Both the position numbers and the translations under genes were made by a program. A stretch of 64,000 bases of DNA. Origin: Streptomyces sp. QL37. GTDB taxonomy: Bacteria > Actinomycetota > Actinomycetes > Streptomycetales > Streptomycetaceae. Every line of letters starts with the position of its first letter. The first letter of the stretch is position 1. The notes beneath the pieces were generated by a model. It had not been told where the DNA came from. It saw only the letters and a list, made by a program, of their open reading frames with translations, and did not search any database. The stretch spans positions 310,001 to 374,000 of the forward strand of contig NZ_PTJS01000001.1 in assembly GCF_002941025.1 (NCBI RefSeq). The letters are read 5' to 3'. Positions 51,494-60,159 of the stretch are shown one piece after another.

Positions 51494-52243
51494 TCAGACG
51501 ATTCCGCCGTTGGCACGCAACACCTGGCCGTTGACCCAGCGGGCAGGGCCGGCCAGGAAGGCGACGACCTCCGCGATGTCCTGGGGTGCGCCCAGCCGCT
51601 CGAGAGGAGGCTGGGCGGCCATCCTCGCGATGGTCTCCTCGTCCTTGCCGTCCAGGAACAACGCGGTGGCGGTGGGCCCGGGGGCGACGGCGTTGACCGT
51701 GATGTCCCGGCCGCGCAGCTCACGGGCGAGGATCAGGGTCATCGCCTCCACGGCCCCCTTGGTGGCGGCGTAGGCGGTGTATCCCGGAATGGCCAGCGCC
51801 AGCACCGAGCTGGAGAAGTTGATGATCGCCCCGCCTGCGCGCAGGCGGCGTGCCGCCTGCTGGTCCACGACGAAGGTCCCGCGGATATTGGTGCGGTACA
51901 TCCGGTCCAGCGCGTCCAGATCGAGGTCGACCAGCGGGGAGAGCGACATGACGCCCGCGGCGTGGACGACGACGTCGACTCCGCCGAAGGTCTCCTCGGC
52001 GGCGTCGAAGAGAGCGGCGACCGCCGCCTCGTCGGCGACGTCCGCCTGGTGCGCCACCGCCTCGCCGCCCTCGGCGACGACGGTCGCCACGGCCGCTTCG
52101 GCCTCGGCCTTGTTTCCGGCGTAGTTGACGACGACCGCGAACCCGTCCGCCGCCAGGCGCTCGACGGTCTCGCGGCCGATACCTCGCGAGCCCCCGGTGA
52201 CAAGCGCGACCCTGCGTGCGGAGGTGGTGTGCTGCTCGGTCAT
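51494..52243 (-). CDS. SDR family oxidoreductase (FabG-like)
   Basis: 249 residues. TGGSRGIGRE cofactor motif, NYAGNK after strand 2 (NADPH preference likely), HAAGV in place of NNAG, active site Ser of NFSSSVLA, and YAATK with Tyr/Lys. C-terminal WVNGQVLRANGGIV. A 3-oxoacyl-ACP-reductase-like enzyme of unknown substrate. GGAG precedes the ATG by seven bases. The upstream region carries two GTAGC palindromes. Confidence 0.92.
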   Translation of the reverse strand: MTEQHTTSARRVALVTGGSRGIGRETVERLAADGFAVVVNYAGNKAEAEAAVATVVAEGGEAVAHQADVADEAAVAALFDAAEETFGGVDVVVHAAGVMSLSPLVDLDLDALDRMYRTNIRGTFVVDQQAARRLRAGGAIINFSSSVLALAIPGYTAYAATKGAVEAMTLILARELRGRDITVNAVAPGPTATALFLDGKDEETIARMAAQPPLERLGAPQDIAEVVAFLAGPARWVNGQVLRANGGIV

Positions 52244-52313
52244 GACGTCGCTCCAGTGGCAATGAGTTGCCGTCGGTTCCACAAACCCTTACGAGCAACG
52301 CTAACACCAGCAC

Positions 52314-52363
52314 GGTAGCGGCGCTACCCCAGACGGAGTAGCGGCATTAGTAGCATCGCTACT
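52314..52363. promoter_or_regulatory. Two GTAGC-N3-GCTAC palindromes plus a half site
   Basis: GGTAGCGGCGCTACC (52314-52328) and AGTAGCATCGCTACT (52349-52363) have perfect 6-bp arms around three bases; a third AGTAGC begins at 52337. They lie in the divergent spacer between the SDR and GNAT genes, 70-120 bases before the SDR start. The size and symmetry suit a TetR or MarR dimer. Confidence 0.6.
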
Positions 52364-52421
52364 GCCGGCCGCGAGCGATATTCAGGTGCGTCCGGATTCC
52401 GGCCGCTGGTAGTCAGGCCTC

Positions 52422-52976
52422 ATGGACCTGGACATCCTCATGCCCCCCCGCCTCGCCCTGCATCCACTGACCGCCGCGCAAGCCGCCGTGGTGGAGACGG
52501 GCGACACGCGCACCCCTCCGGACGGAGCGCGGTGGGCGCCCGGTTACCCCGAAGAGGGCGACCGTGCCGGCGCCCGCCGTTTCCTGACGGCCTGCGCGAA
52601 CGGAGGAAGCCCGCAGCCCTTCGGTCCGTACGAGATACGACGCCGTACGGACGGGATGGCGATCGGCGGCGTGGCGTTCCACGGCAGGCCGGACACCGCA
52701 GGCCAGGTCACCATCGGATACGGCCTCATCAGCTCGGCACGCGGCCGGGGCTACGCCTCCGAGGCGCTCAGGGCACTGCTGGCCTTCGCCGAATCCCAGG
52801 GGGTTCTCTCCGTGAAGGGCGACGCCGATCTGGACAACATCGGATCCCACCGCGTCATGGCATCGTCCGGCATGCGCCTCGTCGCGGTGGACGACCGGCT
52901 GAAGCACTACCGCGTCGACTGGCCCGGCACCTCCCCCGGGGGAGAAGTGCCTCGGTCCGACGGCGCGGTCCGGTGA
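52422..52976 (+). CDS. GNAT family N-acetyltransferase
   Basis: 184 residues. The acetyl-CoA-binding part is QVTIGYGLISSARGRGYASEALRALLAFAE (RGRGYA being the Q/RxxGxG/A loop), followed by VKGDADLDNIGSHRVMASSGMRLV, the N-x-x-S region of RimJ/RimL-type enzymes. Substrate unknown (protein N-terminus, amino sugar or amino acid). Weak AGG upstream of the ATG. The stop codon lies inside the first copy of a 34-bp tandem repeat. Confidence 0.87.
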   Translation: MDLDILMPPRLALHPLTAAQAAVVETGDTRTPPDGARWAPGYPEEGDRAGARRFLTACANGGSPQPFGPYEIRRRTDGMAIGGVAFHGRPDTAGQVTIGYGLISSARGRGYASEALRALLAFAESQGVLSVKGDADLDNIGSHRVMASSGMRLVAVDDRLKHYRVDWPGTSPGGEVPRSDGAVR

Positions 52977-53033
52977 GAAGGGACGCGCCCTGCATCACAC
53001 GGTCCGGTGAGAAGGGACGCGCCCTGCGTCACA
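52966..53033. repeat. 34-bp perfect-but-one tandem duplication between convergent genes
   Basis: The unit at 52966-52999 is repeated directly at 53000-53033 with one difference (A at 52993 versus G in the second copy). Copy 1 contains the GNAT stop codon; copy 2 contains the stop codon of the phosphopantetheinyl transferase on the other strand. It looks like a recent slippage or unequal-crossover event. Confidence 0.9.
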
Positions 53034-53700
53034 CGGGAGGACTCTCCGGAAGCACGATCGCGGTGACCAGGAAGCCGTCGCCGATCAGCCACCTGCCTTC
53101 GAACGACCTGGGCATCCCCGGCGCTGTCAGCAGGAGAGTCGCGACGAAAGTGCCTTCGGTGGCGGTGTCCGGGCTCGTGCGGAAGCTGATGTCCGCCTCC
53201 TCGAAGCCGAGTTCGATCCGGGTGAGCGGGAACCACGTCTTGAAGACGCTCTCCTTGGCGCTGAACAGCAGCCGGTCCCAGTGGATCGCCGGGCCGTCCG
53301 TGTCCATGGGCACCCTCGCCTGTTCCGAAGGCAGTGAGATCACCTCCCACACACCGGGCGGAAGCGGCTCGTTGGGCTCGGCGTCGATACCCACGGCGCG
53401 CACCTCGGACGCCCTCGCCAGTGCCGCGGCGCGATAACCCACGCAGTGCGTCATGCTGCCGACGATCCCGTCCGGCCACAACGGCACGCCGCGATGGCCG
53501 GTCATCACCGGGGCCGGAGGCAGCCCCAGGGTAGCCATGGCCCGTCGCGCGCAGGCGCGGACCGCCGCGAACTCCTGCCGGCGCCGGTCCACGCTCGCGG
53601 CCACCAGACGCGCCTCCTCCGGGTACAGGCTGCCTGCCGGAGCGTCCGCGTCGTAGGTGTCCGCGCACGCGACGTACGCGGGAAGGAGCCGTTCGATCAC
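53029..53700 (-). CDS. 4'-phosphopantetheinyl transferase (Sfp/EntD/PptT type)
   Basis: 223 residues. Activates acyl- and peptidyl-carrier proteins of polyketide, nonribosomal peptide or fatty-acid synthases by attaching phosphopantetheine from CoA. Motifs: PLWPDGIVGSMTHC (GSMTH), VGIDAEPN with the Mg-binding Asp and Glu, and FSAKESVFKTWFPL (KESxxK). GTG start overlapping the stop of the metallophosphoesterase (GTGA), so the two are co-translated. In Streptomyces a stand-alone enzyme of this kind serves many clusters; no PKS or NRPS is in the window. The last codon lies in the 34-bp repeat. Confidence 0.93.
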   Translation of the reverse strand: MIERLLPAYVACADTYDADAPAGSLYPEEARLVAASVDRRRQEFAAVRACARRAMATLGLPPAPVMTGHRGVPLWPDGIVGSMTHCVGYRAAALARASEVRAVGIDAEPNEPLPPGVWEVISLPSEQARVPMDTDGPAIHWDRLLFSAKESVFKTWFPLTRIELGFEEADISFRTSPDTATEGTFVATLLLTAPGMPRSFEGRWLIGDGFLVTAIVLPESPPV

Positions 53701-54602
53701 GAGGCTTCGCCCTTCGTCGCCGTGGACCGCTCTCCCTCGTAAGGAAGGATCTGCCGCAGCAGCCCGCGCGGGTGGCCCCTCTTGCGCCACTCCCGGGGGT
53801 AGCCGATCGAGACCTCCTCGAACCGTACGCCGTCGTGCCAGGTCGTCCGGGGGATGTGGAGGTGCCCGTAGACGACGGCTGCGACGTTGAAGCGGCGGTG
53901 CCAGTCGGCGGTGAGTTCCGTTCCGCACCACTGGGCGAACTCCGGGTACCACATCACGGAGGTGGGTTCGCGCAGCAGAGGCCAGTGGCCGGCGATGACC
54001 AGCGGTACATCCGGGTCGTGCGAAGCCAGCCGCTGTTCGGTGAGTGCCACCCGTGCCCGGCACCAGTCGTCGCGGGTCGGATAGGGGTCGGGGTGCAGCA
54101 GGTACTCGTCGGTGCAGACGACGCCCGCCTCGTGTGCGCGGGCCAGGGACTCCTCCTTGGTCGTCGTCCCCGGGGCTCTGAAGGAGTAGTCGTAGAGCAG
54201 GAACACCGGGGCGATCGCCACAGGGCCGTCCGTGCTCTGCCACAGGGGGTAGGGGTCCTCAGGTGTGGTCACGCCGAGCTCGCGGCACACCTGGACGAGG
54301 TGCTCGTACCGTGCCTGGCCGCGCAGCCGTACGGGGTCCTTGTCCACGGTCCACAGCTCGTGGTTCCCGGGAGTCCACACCACATGGGCGAATCGGCCCG
54401 CGAGCAGTTCCAGAGCGCGTTCGACTTCCTCCGCCTGTTCCGCCACATCCCCCGCGACGATGAGCCAGTCCTCGTCGGAGTACGGGCGTAGCCGGTCGGC
54501 AATGGGCCGGTTGTCGGCGATCCCGACGTGGAGATCGCTGACCGCGAGAAGCCTGCCGCCGCCTCCCGACGGGTGGGCGACCGGCTCGGTGGTGGGACTC
54601 AT
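53697..54602 (-). CDS. Calcineurin-like metallophosphoesterase
   Basis: 301 residues. Metal-binding motifs are complete: AVSDLHVG (DxH), IVAGDVAE (GDxxE), TPGNHELW (GNHE), LVIAGHWPLL (GH) and VYGHLH (GHxH). It is a predicted cytoplasmic phosphodiesterase or phosphatase. It is translationally coupled to the phosphopantetheinyl transferase; the same pair exists in other Streptomyces, which suggests a link, such as acting on a phosphopantetheine or CoA-derived product, but this is inference. No ribosome site precedes the ATG; TAAATT ends six bases before it, so a leaderless start is possible. Confidence 0.9.
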   Translation of the reverse strand: MSPTTEPVAHPSGGGGRLLAVSDLHVGIADNRPIADRLRPYSDEDWLIVAGDVAEQAEEVERALELLAGRFAHVVWTPGNHELWTVDKDPVRLRGQARYEHLVQVCRELGVTTPEDPYPLWQSTDGPVAIAPVFLLYDYSFRAPGTTTKEESLARAHEAGVVCTDEYLLHPDPYPTRDDWCRARVALTEQRLASHDPDVPLVIAGHWPLLREPTSVMWYPEFAQWCGTELTADWHRRFNVAAVVYGHLHIPRTTWHDGVRFEEVSIGYPREWRKRGHPRGLLRQILPYEGERSTATKGEAS

Positions 54603-54756
54603 TGTTCGAATTTACAGTCTCCGCGGTTCCACCGAGGCCACTCCGCCCGACATGCCCGCTCTTCATCTCCCCGAGATGATTGGCCAGCCGCCTCCGGGGA
54701 ACGCGGCGGCACATGACAGCACACCCGTAGCCGTCGACGGAGAGAGGCAGAAACAG

Positions 54757-55644
54757 GTGACCGACGCCGAACAGCCGCAGGACCCGACACGGCGCCATCC
54801 GCAGCCAGAATTCCCCCAACAGGAGCAGGAGCATCCGGGCTGGACCGGCGCGATGGATCCTCCACCGGACCATGGGGAGGACTCCTACCGGGGCAACGGG
54901 CTCCTGCTCGACCGCAGGACGGTCGTGACCGGCGGTGATTCCGGCATCGGCCGGGCTGTGGCCCTGGCCTTCGCGCGGGAAGGGGCGGACGTGCTGTTCA
55001 CGTATCTGCCCGCCGAGAAGAGCGAGGCGGAGGAGACGACCCGGCTCGTCGAAGAGGCCGGCCGAAGGGCGGTGGCGGTCGCCTGCGACATCCGTGACGA
55101 GGAGCAGTGCCGTGCGCTCGTCGAGAAGGCCGTGTCGGAGTTCGGCCGGATCGACGTCCTGGTGAACAACGCCGCCTACCAGATGTCCCAGCCCGACGGC
55201 ATCGCCGCGATCTCGACCGCCCAGTTCGACCGTGTGGTGCGTACCAACCTGTACGGGATGTTCTGGCTGTGCAAGAACGCTCTGCCACACGTTCCGGCGG
55301 GGGGCTCGATCATCAACACCACCTCGGTACAGGCCTACAAGCCCAGCCCCCATCTGCTGGACTACGCCATGACCAAGGGCGCCATCGTCACCTTCACCCA
55401 GGGACTCGCCCAGATGCTGGCGTCCGACGGCATCCGCGTCAACGCCGTCGCCCCCGGTCCGGTCTGGACGCCGCTCATCCCCGCGACCATGCCCGACACG
55501 ACGGAGTTCGGGAAGCAGAGCCCCCTGGGCCGGCCAGCGCAGCCTGCCGAGATGGCGCCGGCCTACGTCTTCCTCGCGTCCTCGAACGCGTCGTTCATCA
55601 CCGGCGAGATCATGAACGCGACCGGCGGTACGCCGTTGCCCTGA
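54757..55644 (+). CDS. SDR family oxidoreductase (YghA/general stress protein 39-like)
   Basis: 295 residues. A proline/glutamine-rich arm (about 1-35, QPEFPQQEQEHPGWTGAMDP) precedes the core, which is typical of the YghA/YdaD/GsiB-neighbour SDR group. Core: TGGDSGIGRAVALAFAREGADV, VNNAAYQ, active-site Ser of NTTSVQAYKP, YAMTK with Tyr/Lys, and a final ITGEIMNATGG. GTG start with GGAGAGAGG about nine bases upstream; the frame is open far upstream without homology. Divergent from the metallophosphoesterase. Confidence 0.9.
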   Translation: MTDAEQPQDPTRRHPQPEFPQQEQEHPGWTGAMDPPPDHGEDSYRGNGLLLDRRTVVTGGDSGIGRAVALAFAREGADVLFTYLPAEKSEAEETTRLVEEAGRRAVAVACDIRDEEQCRALVEKAVSEFGRIDVLVNNAAYQMSQPDGIAAISTAQFDRVVRTNLYGMFWLCKNALPHVPAGGSIINTTSVQAYKPSPHLLDYAMTKGAIVTFTQGLAQMLASDGIRVNAVAPGPVWTPLIPATMPDTTEFGKQSPLGRPAQPAEMAPAYVFLASSNASFITGEIMNATGGTPLP

Positions 55645-55783
55645 CGGTGCTGGCCGCGACGGAGTCCAGGGGCAGGCTCCGTTCACGCGCGCAGATCGTC
55701 ATGAGGCACCCGGGTGCGGGCCCCGGGGCGTGACCGCGCGGTTGACGAGTTCACGCGCGCCACGAACGAAAGGAACCGGAGAC

Positions 55784-56155
55784 ATGCCCATCGCCACGTA
55801 CACCCTTGTCGCTCTCGACTGCCGAGACCCCTGGTCTCTCGCCGGCTTCTACCGGAGCGTTCTGGGCGGTGAGATCAACAAGTACGACGAGGACTGGTAC
55901 GACCTGAGAGTTCCGGGCGGCGCCCACATCGCGTTCCAGAGGGCGCCGGAGCACCGGCCGCCGGAGTGGCCGCGAGGAGACCGCAACTCGCAGCAGGCCC
56001 ACCTGGACTTCGACGTGGCGGATATCGAGCGCGCACAGGAGGAGGTGCTGGCCCTCGGCGCGACGCCGCTGGATCTCGACGACCGGGGCGGTGAGCGCAG
56101 GTTCCGTGTGTACGCCGACCCGGCGGGGCATCCGTTCTGCTTCTGCTGGCAGTGA
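55784..56155 (+). CDS. VOC family protein
   Basis: 123 residues. YTLVALDCRDPWSLAGFYRSVLGGE is the actinobacterial VOC N-terminus (compare the broken copy at 6534), IAFQRAPEHRPPEWPRGDRN the middle, AHLDFDVADIERAQEEVLALGATPL the second unit and VYADPAGHPFCFCW the end. A small dimeric ligand- or metal-binding protein, function unknown. AAAGGAA and GGAG precede the ATG. Confidence 0.9.
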   Translation: MPIATYTLVALDCRDPWSLAGFYRSVLGGEINKYDEDWYDLRVPGGAHIAFQRAPEHRPPEWPRGDRNSQQAHLDFDVADIERAQEEVLALGATPLDLDDRGGERRFRVYADPAGHPFCFCWQ

Positions 56156-56284
56156 CGCCCGCGGCGCATACGGACGGCCGCCTGCCGAAAGCGGCCGCCG
56201 GCGCCCCGGTCACGGACAGCCTGTCCATCCGAAGGGCCGTGTCGCCGCCCGACTCGCGTCGACGCACGGCGAGAATGAGGAACC

Positions 56285-56821
56285 ATGAGCCGAAGTGCCC
56301 TCATCGTCATCGACATGCTCAACACGTACAGCCACCCGGACGCCGAGATCCTCATTCCCTCCGTACGCGAGGCACTCCCCCGCATCGTGAATCTCATCGA
56401 CCGCGCCCGTGACGGGGCTGTTCCGGTGATCTATGTGAATGACAATTTCGGGGAGTGGCGGTCCCACCACGGCGAAATCATCGACACGACGCTGTCGGGG
56501 CCGTACGGAGAGCTGGTGGAGCCCGTACTGCCGGACGACGATTCGCTGTTCGTCGTCAAGGCCAGGCACTCGATCTTCTACGAGACGCCGCTCACCTACC
56601 TCCTCTCGCAGTTGGACGTGGACCGCGTGGTCCTCTGTGGCCAGGTCACCGAGCAGTGCGTCCTGTATTCCGCCCTCGACGCCCATATCCGCCACCTGAA
56701 TGTGACGATTCCCGAGGATGCCGTTGCCCATATCCATCCGGATCTGGCAAGAGCGTCCCTCCAGATGATGGAGCGCAATATGGGCGCGTCGATCCGGAAG
56801 GCCGTGGAGGTCGAATTCTGA
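56285..56821 (+). CDS. Isochorismatase-like cysteine hydrolase
   Basis: 178 residues. Catalytic triad Asp10 (ALIVIDMLN), Lys92 (FVVKARHSIFYET) and Cys125 (LCGQVTEQCVLYSALDA), with the cis-peptide GQVTEQC typical of the cysteine hydrolase (nicotinamidase/CSHase) group. It probably hydrolyses an amide such as nicotinamide-like compounds; the Asp/His metal set of true nicotinamidases is not obvious. GAGGAA precedes the ATG. Neighbouring genes on the same strand are separated by more than 100 bases. Confidence 0.92.
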   Translation: MSRSALIVIDMLNTYSHPDAEILIPSVREALPRIVNLIDRARDGAVPVIYVNDNFGEWRSHHGEIIDTTLSGPYGELVEPVLPDDDSLFVVKARHSIFYETPLTYLLSQLDVDRVVLCGQVTEQCVLYSALDAHIRHLNVTIPEDAVAHIHPDLARASLQMMERNMGASIRKAVEVEF

Positions 56822-56957
56822 TTTCCCGATCTCGCGGGTACGGCCCCGGTGCCGTACGGGGCATTTCCGCGCCCGTACCGAGTGGAGCGGGCATTCGAAG
56901 GGGACAAGTGGCGCCGAACCCGACGTGCAGTCCCCGCCCGAAGGAGTGTTCCCAGCG

Positions 56958-57557
56958 ATGCGTGCCGTGGCTTTCGTCTGCACCCTGAACTCCTCCCCCG
57001 CCCCTTCCAGCAGCCATCTCATCGCCGACCAGGTGATGGCCGAGTTCGAGAGCCTCGGGGTGAGCGGCGAGGTGGTCCGTGTGGCCGACCACGACATCCG
57101 GCCGGGAGTGGGGCTCGACATGGGCGACGGTGACGAGTGGCCCGCCCTTCGCGAGAAGGTCATGGCCGCCGACATCCTGCTCATCGCCACCCCCATCTGG
57201 CTCGGCCATCCGTCCAGTGTCTGCCAGCGCGTCCTGGAACGGCTGGACGCCGAGCTGTCCGAGACCGACGAGCAGGGCCGGCTGCTGACCTACGGCAAGG
57301 TCGCCGTCGCGGCGGTGGTGGGGAACGAGGACGGAGCGCACAAGGTGAGCTCCGACCTGTTCCAGGGCCTCAACGACCTGGGGTTCTCCCTGGCTCCGGG
57401 AGCCGTCACCTACTGGGTCGGCGAGGCGATGCGGGGGACCGACTACAAGGACCTGGACGGTCCCCCGGAGGCGGTCGCGTCCACCACGCGCTCCCTTGCC
57501 GTCAACGCGGTTCATCTGGCGCGGCTGCTGACCGGCAGTCCGTACCCCGCCTCCTGA
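56958..57557 (+). CDS. Flavodoxin-like NAD(P)H-dependent oxidoreductase
   Basis: 199 residues. VAFVCTLNSSPAPSSSHLIADQVM gives the FMN phosphate loop, ADILLIATPIWLGHPSSVCQRVLERLD the second flavin motif (TPIWLG), and VAAVVGNEDGAHKVSSDLFQGLNDLGF the third. It is of the NADPH-dependent FMN reductase type (IsiB/WrbA-like). AAGGAG lies 11 bases before the ATG. Convergent with the TetX-like gene, six bases apart. Confidence 0.88.
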   Translation: MRAVAFVCTLNSSPAPSSSHLIADQVMAEFESLGVSGEVVRVADHDIRPGVGLDMGDGDEWPALREKVMAADILLIATPIWLGHPSSVCQRVLERLDAELSETDEQGRLLTYGKVAVAAVVGNEDGAHKVSSDLFQGLNDLGFSLAPGAVTYWVGEAMRGTDYKDLDGPPEAVASTTRSLAVNAVHLARLLTGSPYPAS

Positions 57558-57563
57558 GGGCTG

Positions 57564-58697
57564 TCAGGAAGGCTGGACCTCGTCGAAGAGGGCGAGGGCT
57601 TCGGAGGGGTCCGGGCTCACGAGGCGTTCCAGACCGGCCGTCGTGATGGCCGCCCACCTGCCGGCCCGCGCCCACATCTGTTCCTCGAAGGCGCGGACGG
57701 CCCCGTCCAGATCCTCGGCGCCGGCGGCGACGACGGCCTCGGCGAGTTCGGCACCTTCCAGCATCGCGAGGTTCGCACCCGCCCCGAGCGGGGGCATCAG
57801 GTGGGCGGCGTCGCCCAGGAGCGTCACCCCGGGGACGTGGGCCCAGGTGTGGGACACGGGAAGGGTGTGGAGGGGGCGGTGGATGAAAGCGGTGCCCTGT
57901 CGGATCAGGTCGAGTACGGGAGCGGCCCAGCCCTCGAACCGTTCCAGCAGCTTCGACCGCACGGCCTCGGCATCGGCCGGGTCCGTGTGCCGGTCCGGGG
58001 CCGTGTGCCGGTCCAGCGCCACTCGGAACTGGGCGTACACCTTGACGTGGCCGCCGCTGCTGCGCTGGGCGACGAGCGCGCGGTTCACGCCGTACACGGC
58101 CACGGAGCCGTCGCCGACCAGCCGGGCGAGGTCCGGGTGGCGGTCGTCGATGTCGTCCAGGGAGGTCTCGACCAGGGTGATGCCGGTGTACTGCGGTGTC
58201 ACGGGCGAGACCGCCGGGCGGACCCGGGACCAGGCCCCGTCCGCGCCGATCACGAGGTCGAACGACTCCTGTCGCCCGTCCGCGAAATGGACCAGCACGC
58301 CGTCCCGGCGCGCCGGTTCCACCTCCGTCACGGCCCGTCCCCACTGGACGTCCAGAGGCCCCAGCAGCAGGTCACGCAGTTGCCCACGGTCGATCTCGGG
58401 GTTGGCCCGGTCATCCGGACGAGGCGCCCAGTCGCGTAGGACGCTCCCGTCGACGTCCAGGATGCGCATCGCCTGCCCCTCGGGACGGGACAGCGCCTGG
58501 AACTCCGCCAGCACTCCCGCCTTCTCCAGCGCCAGCTGGCCCAGGCCCTCGTGCAGGTCCAGCGTGCCGCCCGCGGGACGGGCGTCGCGGGCGGGATCGC
58601 GTTCGACGACGGTGACAGGGTGACCGTGGCGGTGCAGGACTCGGGCGAAGGCAAGACCGGCGGGGCCACTGCCGATCACGGCGATACGAGGTCTCAT
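57564..58697 (-). CDS. FAD-dependent monooxygenase, TetX-like
   Basis: 377 residues. Group A flavoprotein monooxygenase: FAD-binding IAVIGSGPAGLAFARVLHRHG at 5-25, the DG motif VIGADGAWSRVR, and GDAAHLMPPLGAGANLAMLEG. Several stretches follow the tetracycline-degrading TetX closely: GGTLDLHEGLGQLALEKAG, ANPEIDRGQLRDLLL and GDAAHLMPP. No C-terminal extra domain. It may inactivate a tetracycline-like or other aromatic substrate; similarity in TetX-specific positions suggests but does not prove that. ATG start; short hairpin TCCTGA/TCAGGA separates it from the convergent gene. Confidence 0.88.
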   Translation of the reverse strand: MRPRIAVIGSGPAGLAFARVLHRHGHPVTVVERDPARDARPAGGTLDLHEGLGQLALEKAGVLAEFQALSRPEGQAMRILDVDGSVLRDWAPRPDDRANPEIDRGQLRDLLLGPLDVQWGRAVTEVEPARRDGVLVHFADGRQESFDLVIGADGAWSRVRPAVSPVTPQYTGITLVETSLDDIDDRHPDLARLVGDGSVAVYGVNRALVAQRSSGGHVKVYAQFRVALDRHTAPDRHTDPADAEAVRSKLLERFEGWAAPVLDLIRQGTAFIHRPLHTLPVSHTWAHVPGVTLLGDAAHLMPPLGAGANLAMLEGAELAEAVVAAGAEDLDGAVRAFEEQMWARAGRWAAITTAGLERLVSPDPSEALALFDEVQPS

Positions 58698-58802
58698 GCC
58701 GTGACAACTTACGGTCCCTCGGCAAGCCGGTCCCGTGCTGTCACAGAACTGGGACGACGGCGTGAACCGGCGGGCGCGAGGCGTACGGGTGCGGCGGCGT
58801 CC

Positions 58803-59978
58803 TCAGCCCCTCGCCGCCGTGCGGTAGGGGCGGAAGAAGGCCCGGAGCTCCTCCGCGTAGATCTCCGGCTCCTCGAACGGTGCGAAGTGCCCGCCACGCG
58901 GGGGTTCGGTCATGCGCACCATGTTCGTCGTGCGCTCGAGCCAGGCGCGCGGCGGGCGGACGACGTCGCCCGAGAAGATCGAGAAACCGGACGGCACCTC
59001 GACCCTCCGTTCGTACTGCGCGGGCGGGACGGCGGCGTTCGCGTGGTAGACGCGCATGGACGACCCGATCGTGCCGGTGAGCCAGTAGAGCGTGATGTTC
59101 GTCAGGATCTCGTCCTTCGTGAAGCTCCGCTCGACATCGCCGTCGCAGTCGCTCCAGCCCCGGAGCTTCTCCAGGATCCAGGCCGCGAGCCCGGCCGGTG
59201 AGTCGTGGAGCCCGAAGGCGGCGGTCTGGGGCTTCGTCCGGTGGATCGCGGCGTAGGCACCCTCGGTCCCGCCCCACGCCGTGGCGGACTCGATCCAGGC
59301 CCGCTCCTCCGGCGAGAGGTCCGCCGGGTCGCCGGTGAACCTCGGCAGGCCGCCGTCGGTGCGGTGGACGGCCACCACCCGGTCGGGGTGGTCCAGGCCG
59401 AGGAAGCGGCTCACGTGGCTGCCGAGGTCCCCGCCCGCCGCCCCGAACCGCTCGTAGCCGAGGACGGTCATGAGCTCGGCCCACAGGCCTGCGACGGCGA
59501 TCGAGTCGAGGGGTGGCCCGACGGGCCGGTCCGAGTATCCGAAACCAGGGATGTCGGGCACGACCACGTCGAACGCGTCGGCCGGATCCGCGCCGTGCGA
59601 GCCCGGGTCGGTGAGCAGCGGGATGACCTTCGAGTAACGCCAGAACGAGTCCGGCCATCCATGGCTGAGGACCAGCGGCAGGGACGGCCCGGCAGACGCG
59701 GCGGCCCTGGCGTGCACGAAGTGGATCCCGAGGCCGCCCAGCGGAACGCGGAAGCGGGGAAGCGCGGCGAGCGCCGCCTCCTGCGCCGGCCAGTCGAAGT
59801 CCTCCGCCCAGTAGGCGACCAGTTCACGGAGATAGGCCAGGTCGGTCCCGAGCGACCACCCGGCGTCCTCGGGCGCGTCGGGCCAGCGCGTCGCGCGGAG
59901 CCGCGTGCGCAGGTCTTCCAGCGCCGCGGGATCGGTCTGCTGGACGAACGGCTCGGGGCGGGGCTGGGCTTTTGGCAT
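58803..59978 (-). CDS. Epoxide hydrolase (microsomal-like alpha/beta hydrolase)
   Basis: 391 residues. The N-terminal EHN region (FVQQTDPAALEDLRTRLRATRWPDAPEDAGWSLG) wraps the core in this family. Oxyanion motif HGWPDS (106-111), nucleophile Asp184 in AAGGDLGSHVSR, and His364 in PRGGHFAPFEEPE complete the triad with an acid before it; lid tyrosines are in ITLYWLTGTIGSS. It opens epoxides with water and may detoxify or catabolise. It follows the TetX-like gene's direction with 105 bases between; both could process an oxidised aromatic, but this is only positional. Confidence 0.93.
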   Translation of the reverse strand: MPKAQPRPEPFVQQTDPAALEDLRTRLRATRWPDAPEDAGWSLGTDLAYLRELVAYWAEDFDWPAQEAALAALPRFRVPLGGLGIHFVHARAAASAGPSLPLVLSHGWPDSFWRYSKVIPLLTDPGSHGADPADAFDVVVPDIPGFGYSDRPVGPPLDSIAVAGLWAELMTVLGYERFGAAGGDLGSHVSRFLGLDHPDRVVAVHRTDGGLPRFTGDPADLSPEERAWIESATAWGGTEGAYAAIHRTKPQTAAFGLHDSPAGLAAWILEKLRGWSDCDGDVERSFTKDEILTNITLYWLTGTIGSSMRVYHANAAVPPAQYERRVEVPSGFSIFSGDVVRPPRAWLERTTNMVRMTEPPRGGHFAPFEEPEIYAEELRAFFRPYRTAARG

Positions 59979-60159
59979 GGACTCATCCTAGAAGGCCGCG
60001 CCGCGCTGTGGACCGGAAGCCGCGAGTGCCCCGTCCCACGTCGGCCGGAAGCCGTCCACCGGCCCGCAGGTGGCCGGACCTCGGCGGCCCGTGCCGGGAT
60101 ACGGGCGTCCCAGGAGTACAGTCGCCCTGCCCAGTCGCCCCAGGTCCACCAGGTGAGAG

